Assembly (NCBI RefSeq): GCF_040954645.1
Contig: NC_092808.1
Coordinates: 114,926,049 to 114,990,048, forward strand
DNA length: 64,000 nucleotides
Direction: 5' to 3'
Source: Diabrotica undecimpunctata
Lineage: Eukaryota; Arthropoda; Insecta; Coleoptera; Chrysomelidae
Shown: piece after piece, positions 32,730 to 45,505 of the stretch
Layout: every line of letters begins with the position of its first letter
Position numbering within the stretch: position 1 is the first letter of the stretch
Position numbers and translations under genes: made by a program
Notes under the pieces: model-generated
Databases searched by the model: none
Seen by the model: the letters and a program-made list of their open reading frames with translations, nothing else
Told to the model about the DNA's origin: nothing

Positions 32730-33957
32730 AATAAAGTTGTTTTTACATTTATAAACATTCAGAGATTTTACTGTTCTACCTACTTTTATGGTGTACCTTC
32801 TCACCTTTATTTTTGTCGCTCCAACACTTGCTTAAACTCATCGTTTAACGGTGCTATACATCACACGGAATTTACCTTAAAAGATATCGAAATAGTTATC
32901 TGCCAGAGTTATTTTAGCTTAACGCAAGACGTTAAAAATAATTTCGGTGGTACATCTCAGGGCTGATTAATTTATTAGGGGTACAATGAAGAGCTACTAA
33001 GCTATATTTTAATTATGAAAGATTAAACTGTGAAACCTGACTAAGAAAGCTCAAGTTCTCTATTAACTCACAGACGAGAAAAGGCGATATCATATCTACT
33101 TATAGAATTATTAGGGGGATTTTGGAGGACATCAAACTTTTTTAATATCGGCAAAGATGTTAGACTAAGAGGTCATAGCTATAAATTAAAAAACAAGTCT
33201 TAAATCTATTGTAGGGAAAAATTTTTTGATTAACCAAGTTTTTGACAATTGGAACAGTATAGTAGAATTTCATAGTAGAATCTACTAGTTTAAATAGTTT
33301 CAAAAACAAGTTTGATGAAAACTAACTGAATATTGTACCTAATCTTATGTTAACTTTGTAAAATGTTTGTAATTTTTTTTATGGAAACTGTTAATAATGT
33401 AAGGATATATTTTATATGTTTTCTCTTCATCAGAGTTTTCTCTTCATCAGAATACATTTTGAAATTTTATATATATTTAGTAATGTTTGCATTTTTGTAA
33501 TTTGCTATTATTGTAAGAACTTTTTCTAAGAACTAATTCTTTTGGATATTATTTTCACCTTTTATTTTTATCTTGTTTCTCTTTAGGCTTGTTTATTATT
33601 TCTCCTTTGGCTAGATATCATTGTATAATAATAATACTCATTAAATTACCTTTCAAAGGTTATAATTTTTTTTGGCGTGATTAAAAGTTTATGAAAAATA
33701 TATAGTTCAAATTAAAAATTGTTTGTTGTGTATGCAAGTTTAATTTTTATTCATTGAAAGTATATGTTTTATTATACTTTCGTTAGTAATAGTCATTAAT
33801 AACCTTTTAATGGATCAAATTTATCGAAAATCATTAAGTTTAGATTGTGCAAAATTTTCCTAATTCTAGTCAATAGACATTGGATTTTTAAAATTTTCTG
33901 TTCCATTGCATTAATTTTTTTTTATTAAAAAAATATATATTTTGTTTTTTATTTTAG
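32730..33957. other. AT-rich intron sequence of zinc-finger gene 2
   Basis: No gene was seen. The final 60 bases form a T-rich tract leading to the acceptor of the finger exon. Confidence 0.4.
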
Positions 33958-35048
33958 GCTTTCTCGAAGAAGAAAACACTTCAGAAAGTATGAAAGAAAT
34001 ATCGCTACGTTCATGTAATAAAAAACAATGTATGGGCCAACCTGTTGAAAAAGAAACATTTAAATGTGAAATTTGTTTTAAGCAGTTTTCTTCAAAATGT
34101 AATTTGAAGAAACATTTGACATTTCACACTGGAGAAAACAAATGCGAAATTTGCTTTAAGCAGTTTTCTCAAAAATCTCATATGAAAGAACATTTGAGGA
34201 CACACACAGGAGAAAAACCTTACATGTGTGAAATTTGTTTTAAACTGTTTACCTATTCATTTTCTTTGAAAGAACATTTGAGAATGCACACTGGAGAAAA
34301 ACCGCATAAGTGCAAAATTTGTATTAAACAGTTTCCTACAGTAAGTAGATTAAAAAAACATTTGAGAGTGCACACTGGAGAAAAGCCTTACAAGTGTGAA
34401 ATTTGTTTTATGCAGTTTTCTCGAATGGATGTTTTAAAAAAACATTTGAGATTGCACACTGGTCATTACAAGTGTGACATTTGTTTTAAGCAGTTCACAG
34501 TAAAAAATTGTTTGAAAACACATATGAAAGTGCATGGAGAAAAACCTTACAAGTGCGAAATTTGTTTTAAGCAATTTGCAGTAAAACGTTTGGTAACAAT
34601 ACATATGAGAGTGCACACTGGAGGAAAACCTTACAAGTGTGAAATTTGTTTTAATTCATTTTCTCATGCTGGCGCTCTGAAACTTCATATGAAATTGCAC
34701 ACTGAGGAAAACCACAAGTGTGAAATTTGTTTTACACAGTTCGCAACAAAAAGTTGTTTAAAAATACATATGAGATTGCACACTGGAGAAAAACCTTACA
34801 AGTGCGAAATTTGTTTTAATTCATTTTCTTATGCTGGCGCTCTGAAACTTCATATGAAATTGCACACTGAGGAAAACCGCAAGTGTGAAATTTGTTTTAA
34901 ACAGTTTGCAACAAGAAGTTGTTTAAAAATACATATGAGAGTGCACACTGGAGAAAAACCTTACAAGTGCGAAATTTGTTCTAAGCAGTTTGCATATAAA
35001 TCTTCTTTTGATAAACATGTGCAAATTCACACTGGAGAAAAACCTTAA
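33958..35048 (+). CDS. Zinc-finger exon of C2H2 zinc-finger gene 2 (12 fingers)
   Basis: An ATTTTAG acceptor (33956-33957) opens a phase-1 exon starting FLEEENTSESMKEIS, paralogous to the exon at 20248. Twelve C2H2 fingers follow; several linkers are shortened (HTGHYK, HGEKPYK, HTEENHK). Fingers 8-9 and 10-11 are a near-identical duplicated pair. The stop at 35046 falls inside a linker (EKP-stop), and a weak thirteenth finger (LREICLELFSQS) continues in frame after it, so the natural C-terminus was probably longer. It is likely a nuclear DNA-binding regulator. Confidence 0.85.
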
Positions 35049-35399
35049 TTGCGTGAAATTTGTTTGGAACTATTCTCTCAATCAGTTAACTTTAAACAAC
35101 ATATATTGAAGAAAAACCCTAAAAGCGTTGTCATACAAATCACTTCTTGAAAACTGGGATAATTTTATTTTCTTAATGATTATTTGTTTCTTATGAAAGA
35201 ATGTCATTCAATTTTATTCTCTAATTTCAGAGGTCTTAGATGAAAAATTGTATTGTAACAAAAATAAATCTACCAAAGAAATAAATCTATTTCATTATAT
35301 TCCTTAAAACTTGCATACAAAACCTGTCAACTATTAAAATACCTGAGAAAATAAAAAGTTTTTACTTATAATACTGCATATGAGTATGTACAGTAATTG

Positions 35400-35830
35400 T
35401 CATTGTCTTTTCGTGTATCCTAATGCTTTTCTAATTACATATCTCCATAGAGAGCATCTCAATATCAATCCCCTTATCGACATGTCCTCTCTAGACGTCT
35501 CCCTCAAGTCTTCTTCTTTCTTCCGCTCCTACTCCTCCCAGGAACTGGTAAATCAGCATTTTTTCGTATTTGGTGATTAACGTCTCGACGTTGAACATGC
35601 TTAAAACTCTCTCATTTTGGTCTTAATTGGTGCCACTTTTAGGCTTCCCGTACTACTGTCATTCTTAATTTTACCCATTTTTGTCACTCTACTCATCCAT
35701 CTAAGCATTCACATTTCCGCCACATGCATTTTTTGTTCCAATTAATCTTAAACTGCCTAAAGTTTCGTACATAATAGCTACTCTTATGGCAGTTTTATCG
35801 AATTATCTCTCTCCTATTTTCATGGTGTGA
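35400..35830 (-). pseudogene. Old LINE reverse transcriptase C-terminal remnant
   Basis: Minus strand, scattered over frames: MHVAEM-x-MLRWMS, then a VAPIKTKMRE-like segment, and a basic end (GRSRSGRKKKT-x-GRRLERT). This order is the usual C-terminus of insect LINEs. There are many stops. Confidence 0.55.
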
Positions 35831-36479
35831 CAAGTAGTTTTATGCTCCTGTATTAGGCCAATTAAGTTACTTTTTTACTCTACACAACTGTATAATAGAC
35901 GGGTTTGACAGTTGAAATGTGTACTAGAGATATTACAAAAAGACTCATCTAGTGATTCATATTTTAATTAAGCTATTTTTAAATAAACAAGCTCCTTATT
36001 TTGCTCATAACTTAAAAACTTTTCTAGTTAGAGATTTGACGTCACCAAGTAAATTAAAGTCGGTTAATAAACCAAAAAGTTATTGCAAAATGAACAACAA
36101 AATCGCTGTTTTTTAATATTTTTATAATTTTTTATTGTTTATTAAAATTTGTTTAAATGAACCTGAATTTGAGGATCTACTGTGTTTAAACTGTGTGCAA
36201 AGATGTTCCACATTGGTTAAATAGTTTTTGCAAAATTTAATTCCTTTATAAAATTTTTTGAAAAAAGAGCTAATTTCCAAAGTTAATCAGGATAATTTGA
36301 ATGTATGGATCTCATTTATCTTAGGCTTATTTTCTTCATTAACACTGACATAAGAAATTGTATTAAAACTGCAATTTTTTGTTTTTAATATCTTTTAGTT
36401 ACCTTTTAATTATTTCAAAACTACACAACATACTAATGTTTGTATTTTGAGAACGATTTCCGAAGTGGAAATTGAAACG
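35831..36479. other. AT-rich sequence, nothing recognised
   Basis: No gene or repeat boundary identified. Confidence 0.35.
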
Positions 36480-36535
36480 TCAATAACCGTACTTTAACCT
36501 TTAATTGTAGCTTATTCCCATTTAAATAGTAATTA
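36480..36535 (+). repeat. Third copy of the 60-bp repeat found at 15827 and 17075
   Basis: ACGTCAATAA...TTTAACCTTTAATTG, then TTATTCCCATTTAAATAGTA, matches the 17075-17134 arm in the same orientation. No reverse transcriptase lies next to it. Confidence 0.6.
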
Positions 36536-36946
36536 TGGAAAATAAAGTAAAAAAATTACATTTAAGCTCCATTCGCTCAGCTCGGGCATATTTTGACAGA
36601 TTCGTAGCTGGAAACCTAAAACACAAAAGTTCCTATTTCACACTATTAACCATGATACTATGATTAAGAAGATAAGATATTGCGCATAAGTCGTGACGTA
36701 ATTGGAGACTTGCACGTTCGTAATGTCAGTTTTTTGTATGTGTCAATAAATAATCTTTATTAAATAGTTTGGAGATATCCTTTTGTGTACGATTATTGTA
36801 ATTATTAAACCTTTATTTAATATTATTATTTTGCTAATTAAATAATTTCATCACAGAATGCATAAAAATCCCATTTAACTTTAACAAGAATTCAAATCTG
36901 ATCTCCAATGACGGCATGCGCGAACACGACCGATTTTGTGCTACGC

Positions 36947-36978
36947 ACAAACCATACATACTCATATGTATGGTTTGT
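36947..36978. other. Perfect hairpin
   Basis: ACAAACCATACATA, a 4-base loop CTCA, and the exact complement. The 14-bp perfect stem lies just before the LTR-like region. Confidence 0.8.
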
Positions 36979-36989
36979 GGTGCTACGGG

Positions 36990-37460
36990 AAGATCCTATC
37001 TTGTTAGTGTCATCCTGGTGCCTTAGTCGTGGACTAATACGCACCCTGATGCGCATCGCCCCGCCTTTGAACATCTTTATATTTTTCTATTGGCCGAGAG
37101 ATCTGAAAATGCCATATAAATATTAATATACTTATAAATATGCGACATTTTTCAGCTCTCGGTCAGTCTAGTCTCGGCTCCCAAATAGGGTCTCTGCGCC
37201 CTGGGTGTCCGATGTCGGGGCGCTGCTCCAGTTCTACGAACACTTTAGACTCTGTGGCTGGGCCTTGCCCACCTCCTAAACCGAGTTTCATTTATTTCCT
37301 GTGTAATAAATACCTAAGATGGAAGATACGCAGAGGGTACTTCGAATAGACTGGTCGAAGGCCCTCTGTAAGGCACCGTGGGAGTGTATAAGAGGCCATA
37401 TTTTGACAAGCCCTTACATCCCATATGGTGATATTAGTCATAGTATCATGCTATTAACAG
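36990..37460 (+). mobile_element. LTR- or promoter-like GC-richer block
   Basis: A TATA-type motif (ccatataaatatta, about 37110) is followed by an initiator-like TCAGTCTAG (about 37162), a GC-rich leader, and AATAAA (about 37304). This order resembles an LTR. Terminal TG...CA ends with a target duplication were not found. An old promoter or other repeat is possible. Confidence 0.35.
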
Positions 37461-38519
37461 CTTAAATAAAGTTTTATTACAGACTTCTTTCATTGAAAAA
37501 AAGAAGAATTATTACAAATAGTGGAAGTGTATACTAAACCCATACAATTTTGGGTAGTATACAATTTAAAAAATATATTTCAGTATGAATTGTTGGAAAA
37601 TTACTAATATTTGCTTTATTTGTTATATTATCATGTATTTGCTTTGATAAATCCTCTTTGCATAGGAAAGTATAGTATACTTATTTTGTAAGACAACAAA
37701 ATCACAGTTTATGTTGATTCTATCCTATGAAAACGTCAACAACAATTAAGTATGCCCTCTGATTGACTGGTGGCGTGCCTGTTAAATTTTGTGGAGTTTA
37801 TTTCCTCAAAATTATAGGGCGCGTTCAGCAGGCGGAGCTGCTCCACAACTGTTGAGTAAATGTCTGCAAAATGAAACCGCTACCGCTCCGCTACTTCCGG
37901 AGCGGCCTGTCAAATTTGGTAGCGTAAAAATGTATCGCTACCTCCATCCAACATGTTGAGAGAAATGTCATTCATGACATTTCTGTACTAAAATTGAGGG
38001 TTAGGTGTTTGTTTGTTTTGTTTTTACGTTTTTACTTTCAGCCATATATTACTTTATTATATGGACATATCCATTGAATTTATTTAACTTGTTTAGAGGT
38101 ATTTCTTGATTGGATTTCTAATTCCTTTCCAGCTGTTTCCTAATAACAAAAAGGTGATCCATTATTTATCTTTACAATTTAATGACTGTTTCTTTTCACT
38201 TCATATATTAGCTATTAAAAATGTTTACGTCGAAATTGATCATTACTTATAGTTAATGTTATCTAAAAAGAAAACTCTGAAAACTTTTGTTTTCTACATC
38301 TCTATAACTTTTATTATAATTTCTTCCCACTACAGCTATTTCAGCATTTTGTCTTTCTTAATTGACAAACAAATGTCTGCTTTACACTTTATAGTCTCTG
38401 AACAAATAAAGAAGGGGAAAGCTGTATGTCTCAAATTGGTCATTCAGAATTATATCTGTATATTTTAATACATCTCACTGCCATGAGAAGCATAATGTGA
38501 TACACGGATAATACGATTT

Positions 38520-38720
38520 TACAGCCGCGAGAATCAAATATCGAATACACACGCATTTGTAATGCTCACACATCACAAATTATGAAAGCTCTGAGAAGCA
38601 ATTGTGGTCTCTCATATCAAAGTATCATTAATGCAGTTAAAACATAGTCGGCTGTAAGCAACAGAAACTATATTTGGCCTCTGAAATATGTGAACCAATG
38701 TTTGATTCTCACAGCCTGAA
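38520..38720. repeat. Small palindromic MITE-like unit
   Basis: CAGCCGCGAGAATCAAA near 38522 is mirrored by TTTGATTCTCACAGCCTG near 38701. The unit is about 195 bp and has no coding potential. Confidence 0.45.
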
Positions 38721-39440
38721 AAGTGGGTTACTGATAAAAACTACTTAAGTCAACTATTATATATTTATTTTTTAACGAAAACTATTATTTAAATACATTG
38801 TTATTTTAATAAGAAATTGACAAAAACTTTATATATTAAAAAAATATTGTTTTCATTACACTATTTAGTTTCTCTTGTTTTTTTTAACTCATTTTCACAG
38901 TATAAAGAATTGCACAGAGTACACAGTGAAATCAACAAACACCTACAGGCTAACAGTTGGAAATAAATAATATTCATTTAGAGCAAAATTGTATTTTTCT
39001 GTAAAATGGCCTATATTGTGGAAATGGACATATAATTGTAATAAACGATATTACATTGATAAACACGGTCGCATGAATCATATGGACTTGTTTTTGTGTG
39101 AATCGGCATGTGATGCACACTGCTGTAATATACAATATCAGTCAACAAGGCTGCGTGAATCATATAGTGATTCTCACCTCTAACTAACACAAATTAAGGT
39201 TTTTTTTTAAAGAAATGTGTAGATATATACTTAGATTTTAATTTTGTGTGTATATAGAGTTAAAAAGATATACAGCCAGAAGGGTCCTTTTTTTTCACTA
39301 TGGTGCAGTGTGAGGGTTCATAAATTTCTTAATTTAAGGATTTGAAATTGTTCACTAAACTAATTATTATGATATAAAAAGTGAAGTGTGCATGTAGACT
39401 CTGTTTTTTGTTGTTGAAAGCTCTTTTGTGTTCTGGTATA
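38721..39440. other. No gene recognised
   Basis: AT-rich, with a patch of repeated 'gcatgaatcatat'/'gcgtgaatcatat' words around 39070-39160. Confidence 0.35.
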
Positions 39441-39447
39441 CATTTGT

Positions 39448-39636
39448 TTAAGGTTCTACTGGTTTAACAGATGTAATATTGTATGTTGGGTTTTTGATTA
39501 AGTTTGTTATACCCCACTGTATAAATGTTTTTTTATGTTGGCTCTGGTGCTTATTATATTTGCTTAAGTAATTGTTTGTTCTGAAAGCTGGTGATATTCC
39601 TCTCTGTTTCTGGTTTTTTAGTTCTGTTGTTATCAT
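39448..39636 (-). pseudogene. Possible Penelope-like element fragment
   Basis: The minus frame has GISPAFRTNNYLSKY and then QWGI-x(2)-L, resembling the linker before the GIY-YIG nuclease of Penelope-like elements. It is short, and no catalytic residues are visible. Confidence 0.25.
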
Positions 39637-39849
39637 GCCTATAGATGTAATTATTGTTTCAATTCGTTGATGGTTTTATTACTTACATATCAAAGTCTTT
39701 CTTTCAGGCACTATATAGCTTTCCTTATTTAGATGATAATTGTGTGTAATGTTTAATCTAATTGTCAACTATCTAATATGTTGTTTTCAAGTAAGTGAAA
39801 ATTTACTATATATTTACTGACGATTTAAAATGCTTTAAAATAAACAAAT

Positions 39850-40640
39850 GCCAGGCCGAAGTCTGCAAAAGGATATTGATCGCCTCTAAGTGGAGCACAC
39901 AAAATGGTATTTGGATGCGTCAAAATGTCATAGTTTTCATTTGCACCTTCCTCATCCCCCAATAATATTCGAATATAGTAAACACAATTTAACCATATAT
40001 TCTACTTTTGAAACCAAGGATCTAGGTGTGAACCTTGACTCATAACTATAAATCACACATTTCCACAACAATACAGAAATCTATGAAGCTACTTGGATTT
40101 GTGAAGAGAACCATCAAAGATTTTTCTTACATCTCTGCTATTTGATCTCCTTCTCCATGGTTAGATCCCTTTTCATTTACTGGTCTACAGTTTTGTCCTC
40201 CTATTACATTGCATCTAAACTGAAACTTAAGATTGTCCAATTTTCTGTCATGCCATTGTATGGATGCATGTATACTGTGAATATGTTGCATTAGAATGTA
40301 TACTGAACTTCTCTTGAGGTATATAGAAATCAAAAAGACTTAATAGTTCTATTTAAAATTATCAACAGCCTGTGCACCTGCTTCAAACTTCTCTCCAAAA
40401 TATTTGTTTATTATTCTCCAATATTGCAACTAGGTATGTGCAGACTTTTTATATTCTTTTCATAGATTCAATTACTCTTATAACAGCTTTACTCCCAGAA
40501 CTCTTCTATTAGCTAACTCTTCAAAGAAGCTCCAAATTTTTAATCTATCAGTTTTCCCCTTCAAAAGTGATAATTCTGATCCAACTTTGTAATACTTTCG
40601 ACTTCAGCTTTTGTATTGTGTTTAGTGTTACATTATCTGC
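39850..40640 (+). pseudogene. Old Jockey-like LINE reverse transcriptase C-terminal half
   Basis: Read across frames: LQKDIDRL, KDLGVNLDS, a SMKLLGFVKRTIKDF-like segment, LFKIINS and a closing FKEAPNF/FKSDNSDP-like region. This is the order seen after the catalytic site of Jockey/CR1-type LINEs. It has many stops and frameshifts. Confidence 0.6.
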
Positions 40641-41000
40641 ATGCATTAGATAACTTAATACCATTATACCTTGTGACTTTTTCTGAATTGATTTGTTATC
40701 TTATTTTGTGACTGTATATGTTATTTTTTTTTGTAATCATACTATTCATATATTCTTCTTCCAAATCAGTTTATTGTATTAACTACATTTATAGCACTGT
40801 AAATAAAACTTGTAAAATGTTGTAAATAAAATGATATATTTTTAGTAGCTTTTGTTTTATTAAAATTAATTATTTTACAGAGGAAAGTGTGTTTATAAGC
40901 CAAATAAGAAAAGTTTGTAAATATAACATAAATATTAATGAACCAAAATATATACAAGTATCATCGTTCTATTTGCCTTTTCGCCACATTAATAGATGTT
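40641..41000. other. AT-rich sequence; may include the LINE 3' end
   Basis: The 3' UTR of the LINE at 41151-42866 extends into the right edge of this stretch. No poly(A) tail was recognised. Confidence 0.35.
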
Positions 41001-41150
41001 CCACTTTTTATCTAAAGGAATTGTAGGGTATTGAATTGAAATGGGTATAACTCCTAAATTTCCTAGTTGCTGAGTATATATACAATAGCACTAAAGGCCT
41101 TAGAGGCCCATGGCTTAAAAAGTTTGTTCTTTCTTCATTTTCGCTTTTCT

Positions 41151-42866
41151 TTATGTACTGAGATCTTCTCTGGCTCGATATGTGATTTTTCTCCATTCCT
41201 TCTTGTTATTCATTTTTCTTTTCTGGCCTTGTAGTCCAATTTCTTCCATATCTTTTTCTACCTCCTGATTCCATCTATTTTTTGGCCTTCCTTTTCTCTT
41301 TTTTAAAGTTATAGTGTAGTTCATTACCCTTTTTGAAGTCCTCGTGTTCGGCATCCTTTCTAGGTGACCTCGCCATCTTAGTCTCTGTGCCTTTATGACT
41401 CCTATTATGTTAGGTTGATTATATAATTTCTTTAACTCATCATTTGATCTTCTTATCCATAAACCGTCCCTTATTATTCCTCCATATATCTTCCTCAGGA
41501 TTTTCCTTTCCCATATCTCCAGTAAATTTTGTTCATTTTTTGTCATTGTCCATGTCTCACTGCAGTACGTTACTATTGGTTGTATAGTTGTTTTGTATAA
41601 CTGTATTTTTGCCTTTCTTGATAAAAACTTGCTTTTCAACATTCCACTAAGAGCATGTACACTTCTATTGCCTGCCATTATTCTAGCTTGTATTTCTTCT
41701 TTAATGTTAGGTTTGCGTGATATTATTGTACCTAGGTATGTAAATCTTTCTACCATTTCGAATTCGTATGATAATCTTTCTTCTACTTCTACTTTAAACT
41801 TTTGTCCATCCCTGAACTGATCATCTGTCCACTGCATACATTTTGTTTTAGTTTCATTTATGTAAAGTCCCATTTTCTTTGCTGCTTTTACTATTCTCTG
41901 TACTATCTCCTGTAGCTCTTTTTTTCCTCTTGCCAGCAACACTATATCATCCGCAAATGCCAAAACTTGGTGTCTTTTATGATATAGGAGTCCTTCTCTA
42001 TTGATTTTCGCTTCTCGCATTATTTTTTCTAGGCATAAATTGAAGAGTAATGATGACAAAGGATCGCCCTGCCTTAATCCTTCGTTTACTATAAATTTGT
42101 CCGATACATGATTGTTTACTTTGACTCTGTTTTCTGTATTCTCTAAAGTAAGATGTATCATGTTACGCAACTTTCTGCTAACTCCCAGTTCCTCAAGGGT
42201 CTCTTTTAATTCCTTCCTTTTTATTCTATCGTATGCTTGCTGGAAGTCGATGAATAGCGCTATCGTTGGTAAGTTGTGTTCATAGCTTTCTGCTTGTAAT
42301 TCTCTGATTATGAATACTTGGTCCGTTGTGCTTCTCCCTCGTCTAAATCCGCATTGGTATTCGCCTATTATATTTTCAACTTCTTTTTCTAGCTTATCTT
42401 TTATGGATTTTGATAGGATTTTATATACGGTATTTAGTAACGCTACTCCTCTGTAATTACTGCATTCTGTTTTGTCTCCTTTTTTGTGTAATGGGCAAAT
42501 AATGGCTTCCTTCCAATCTTCGGGTATTCGTTCTTTTATCCATATCTCCTTTATGATCTTGTATATCCAATTATTTAGCAGTTTTCCACCATATTTCATC
42601 ATCTCTGCTGTTATGTTATCGCTTCCAGGGGATTTGTTGTTTTTCAGATTTTTTATGATTTCCTCGATTTGTTCTTTGCTGGGTGAATTATCTTCTATGT
42701 CTTCTAAGTGTTCGATTCTTGCTTCTGTTTCCACGTATTCTCTTTGGTTTGACTTATTATTGCCATTTAGTAATTCATCAAAATACTCTTTCCATCTTTC
42801 GGCAATTTCTGTTTCCCCGCTTATATTATTTCCTGCTTTGTTTTTGACGAATATGGGAATTACCTA
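41151..42866 (-). CDS. RTE-like LINE reverse transcriptase, 5'-truncated but uninterrupted
   Basis: The frame is open from about 42866 to the stop at 41151, about 570 residues. Order: linker (WKEYFDELLNG), fingers (KNNKSPGSDNI, YRGVALLN), FRRGRSTTDQ, LFIDFQQAYD (first Asp), GLRQGDPLSSLLFN, VLAFADDIVLLA (catalytic pair intact), thumb (FTYLGTIIS), CSETWTMT, and the C-terminal WRGHLERMP...GRPKNRW. No start codon exists, since the endonuclease and N-terminus are missing. It reads as a recent truncated insertion inside the element at 37817-43402. It cannot retrotranspose by itself. Confidence 0.8.
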
Positions 42867-42971
42867 AAATATTTATATGTAGTTTTCAAAGAACTAATAA
42901 TCTTTACTAAAACCTACTTCATCACATTCCCTACTCATGCGAAAATGCTTTACAAAAAGATCTCCCATATA

Positions 42972-43190
42972 TTATTGGTGAATGGTTTCCTCATAAAAAT
43001 TTTGATTAGGAGGCACTTGAGCTCTCTCAACATTATTTAGCTCTAATTCTTCATTTTGTGTCAACTGATCCACAACATTTCCAATTAGCTGGATATTATT
43101 TTCCTCGTCCGCAAGTTCTTCCACTAATACTCTAATTATGTCATTCCTTTCTATATTCCTATTATATGAATGTGACGTAAAGTTAAATAA
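42972..43190 (-). pseudogene. Possible Harbinger transposase C-terminal tail
   Basis: Minus frame NIERNDIIRVLVEELADEE... ending NFYEETIHQ and a stop at 42972. The 'RN-x-I' pattern and acidic tail resemble the end of PIF/Harbinger nucleases. It lies next to the right terminal repeat. Nothing upstream remains. Confidence 0.35.
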
Positions 43191-43405
43191 TATTTAAAAG
43201 TCAAGCTAAATTGGCAATCTACTGACAAACGTAAACAAAGAACAAAAATATTTAATTTTTAAAATGACAAATTATTTGACATTGACAGATAAGGTAGCGG
43301 TAGCGGAATCCAGCAGGTTTTGACTTATGACATTTGGTCCAGCGCTAACCGATGGATTCGGAAGTAGCGGAGCGGTAGCTGCTCCGTCTGCTGAACGCGC
43401 CCATA

Positions 43406-43663
43406 GATTATAGTGCTTTCTGGCAACTAGTGTTTTGACAGTATTGCCAAGTTTATCCGCTTTTTTTCTAACTAACTGCAACTAATATCAAAAGAAACAA
43501 ATATTTCTTCGTCCTGTGTTTTATATAAATTAATTTTTTTTTAAGTACCAGATTCCATAAAATAATATAAAAATGTATTGTTTCAAAGCATATTTGAGGC
43601 ATAAAACATATACATAATAAGGACATGGCAATACCGCAAACGCAATTTTGACGTTTCAGTTGT
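43406..43663. other. Sequence between the two large elements; right part is duplicated
   Basis: From 43628 the sequence matches the window start (aata-x(2)-gcaaac-x-caa). This is the left flank of the hAT and P insertions and belongs to the duplicated upstream region of zinc-finger locus 3. Confidence 0.5.
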
Positions 43664-43859
43664 AGCTGTAGCAGTGTTGCCAATCGGCGCATAATTATGC
43701 GATTTGCGCATAATTTAATTCCCAGCGCATAATTTTCGCATCCTTCATAAAATCGCACAATTTCGCATAATCCAGCTAAGCAAAAGAAAAAGCCAAGGCC
43801 AAGCCACAGCTTACAACGTTTATAAGAAGAGTCCGCGTCTTCTTTTTTCCTTTAAAAAA

Positions 43860-45382
43860 AGATGTTTGTACTGACCTGACATTTTATAGTTATACAGCAT
43901 TAACTTTAGCAAATAAAAATTACTTTATGGAAGAAAATTTCCATTCTATGGCGGCATTATATCGAAAATAAATTTACAACATGTAAAAATTGATTTTCGG
44001 CCACCTGAGTCACCTTCATTAAGAGTGGTTTAGGGTTAACCCGGGAGTGGACGGGTGGTCTGAAAAAGTCACCTGTGGAGTCCATCAGGACCAAAATTTA
44101 AATGACTTACAAATTTCAGATAACATTCACATAATGTTTTTAAGTATTTTGTCGGTTTACGTGTCTATTACTTAAGGACCTTATGTTATTCTATTTTTGT
44201 TGTTTTATTTTTCAAAAAATATAGGAATTAATCTAAAACCTTTAATTTTCTGCTTTGTTTAACTTTTATTAGCACTTGGTAAACAAATGTTTTCCAAAAT
44301 TCCTACAGATGTTTTATTAAAATACAAATATTAACCTACACAAATTTGGTTATAACAATAAACAGAAAAATTCTCTGCTCAAAATACAACTTTGAATTTT
44401 ACTCCAAATTGTTCTCTGTGCATTCAGAGCAACATGCTACAATGTTCTCCATACACAACCAGGACAGACAAAATGTGCAAAAATATCGCGTTTTCTATCT
44501 TTTTTAGTATTTGCAATTTCTTTTTTTTATTGGTGGTCATTTCTAATGGGCCTGGTATAGGGGTATTTGATAAGTGTAATGCTGGTTGTTGTACAACTCA
44601 AGCTAAATGAGGGTTCAAAGCTTTCCTCATATTTTATTTTGTCATATTCCTAAATCTTTCAAATATTTTTCAGCAATGTTTAAATTCTTCTGAATTGTTT
44701 TTTTTATAATTCGAACGAATTGACAGCAGCAACATTCATGAGGCCATAGAATAATACCATAGGTTAACATCTAGAAGTGTATCTAACAAAATTATAGGAA
44801 TCTCTATTCCTTACTTTGTCAGATCATAAAATGTAATAATTTCTATATATGTAATAATTTGTAAGAAACCGAAAAAAACTGCATAACAAGTATATGAATC
44901 TCAATTTCCCATAGTAACAGGAGTAGGCGGGTGAGGTCTGCCAAGACATATTAAATATCTCAAAACCAAAAAATAAATTTGTTTTAAAAATTTCACCATT
45001 ATTTGGAGGGAGCAATTATTGAAAGGTACTGAAAAGGAAAAGGTCATTTGTATAATATAAATAACATTTACATTAAAATCATTTTTCATTCTTTGTAGTA
45101 AGAATCTAACTATAAAGTGCCCTGTTATTCCCCAAGCAAATATTTCTCACCAGAAAAATCCCCCTATCTGACAATACCCAATCAATACACATTGAAGGAA
45201 AGGTTTCACATATATTTGAGTAGGTAGGTACTTCACATTTGTATTTACAGGGATTTCACATTAAATTACATATATAAATATAAGGCACAAATTGAAAAAA
45301 AAAATTAATTATTCAAGTGTACTTCTTCAACTGTTACTTTGTGTGTTGTGTTTGTGCAAAGAAACTAAAAAATATATAGAAA
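43860..45382. other. 5' non-coding part of the hAT element
   Basis: No second gene was seen. It contains the promoter region of the transposase gene, with no clear TATA box identified. Confidence 0.4.
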
Positions 45383-45441
45383 ATGGATAAGTGGCTTTTC
45401 AGTTTTAAGGTAAATATAAAAAATAGTTAAAAGTTACAATC

Positions 45442-45505
<64 letters not shown>

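Larger units (their letters stand above)
37817..43402. mobile_element. Harbinger-like inverted-repeat element carrying a LINE and other insertions
   Basis: GGGCGCGTTCAGCAG at 37817 is mirrored by CTGCTGAACGCGCCC ending at 43402. Similarity continues inward (CGCTCCGCTACTTCCG on both sides). ATA flanks both ends (37814-37816 and 43403-43405), which would be a 3-bp duplication. A possible transposase tail lies next to the right end. Inside are an old LINE (39850-40640), a LINE reverse transcriptase (41151-42866) and a small palindromic repeat (38520-38720). Confidence 0.55.

Noticed and set aside
36990..37460. Complete solo LTR with TGTTAG...TTAACA ends
   Set aside because: The tested ends have no target duplication, so only an LTR-like block is reported.
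42472..42867. 131-residue plus-strand frame
   Set aside because: Shadow of the LINE reverse transcriptase on the other strand.
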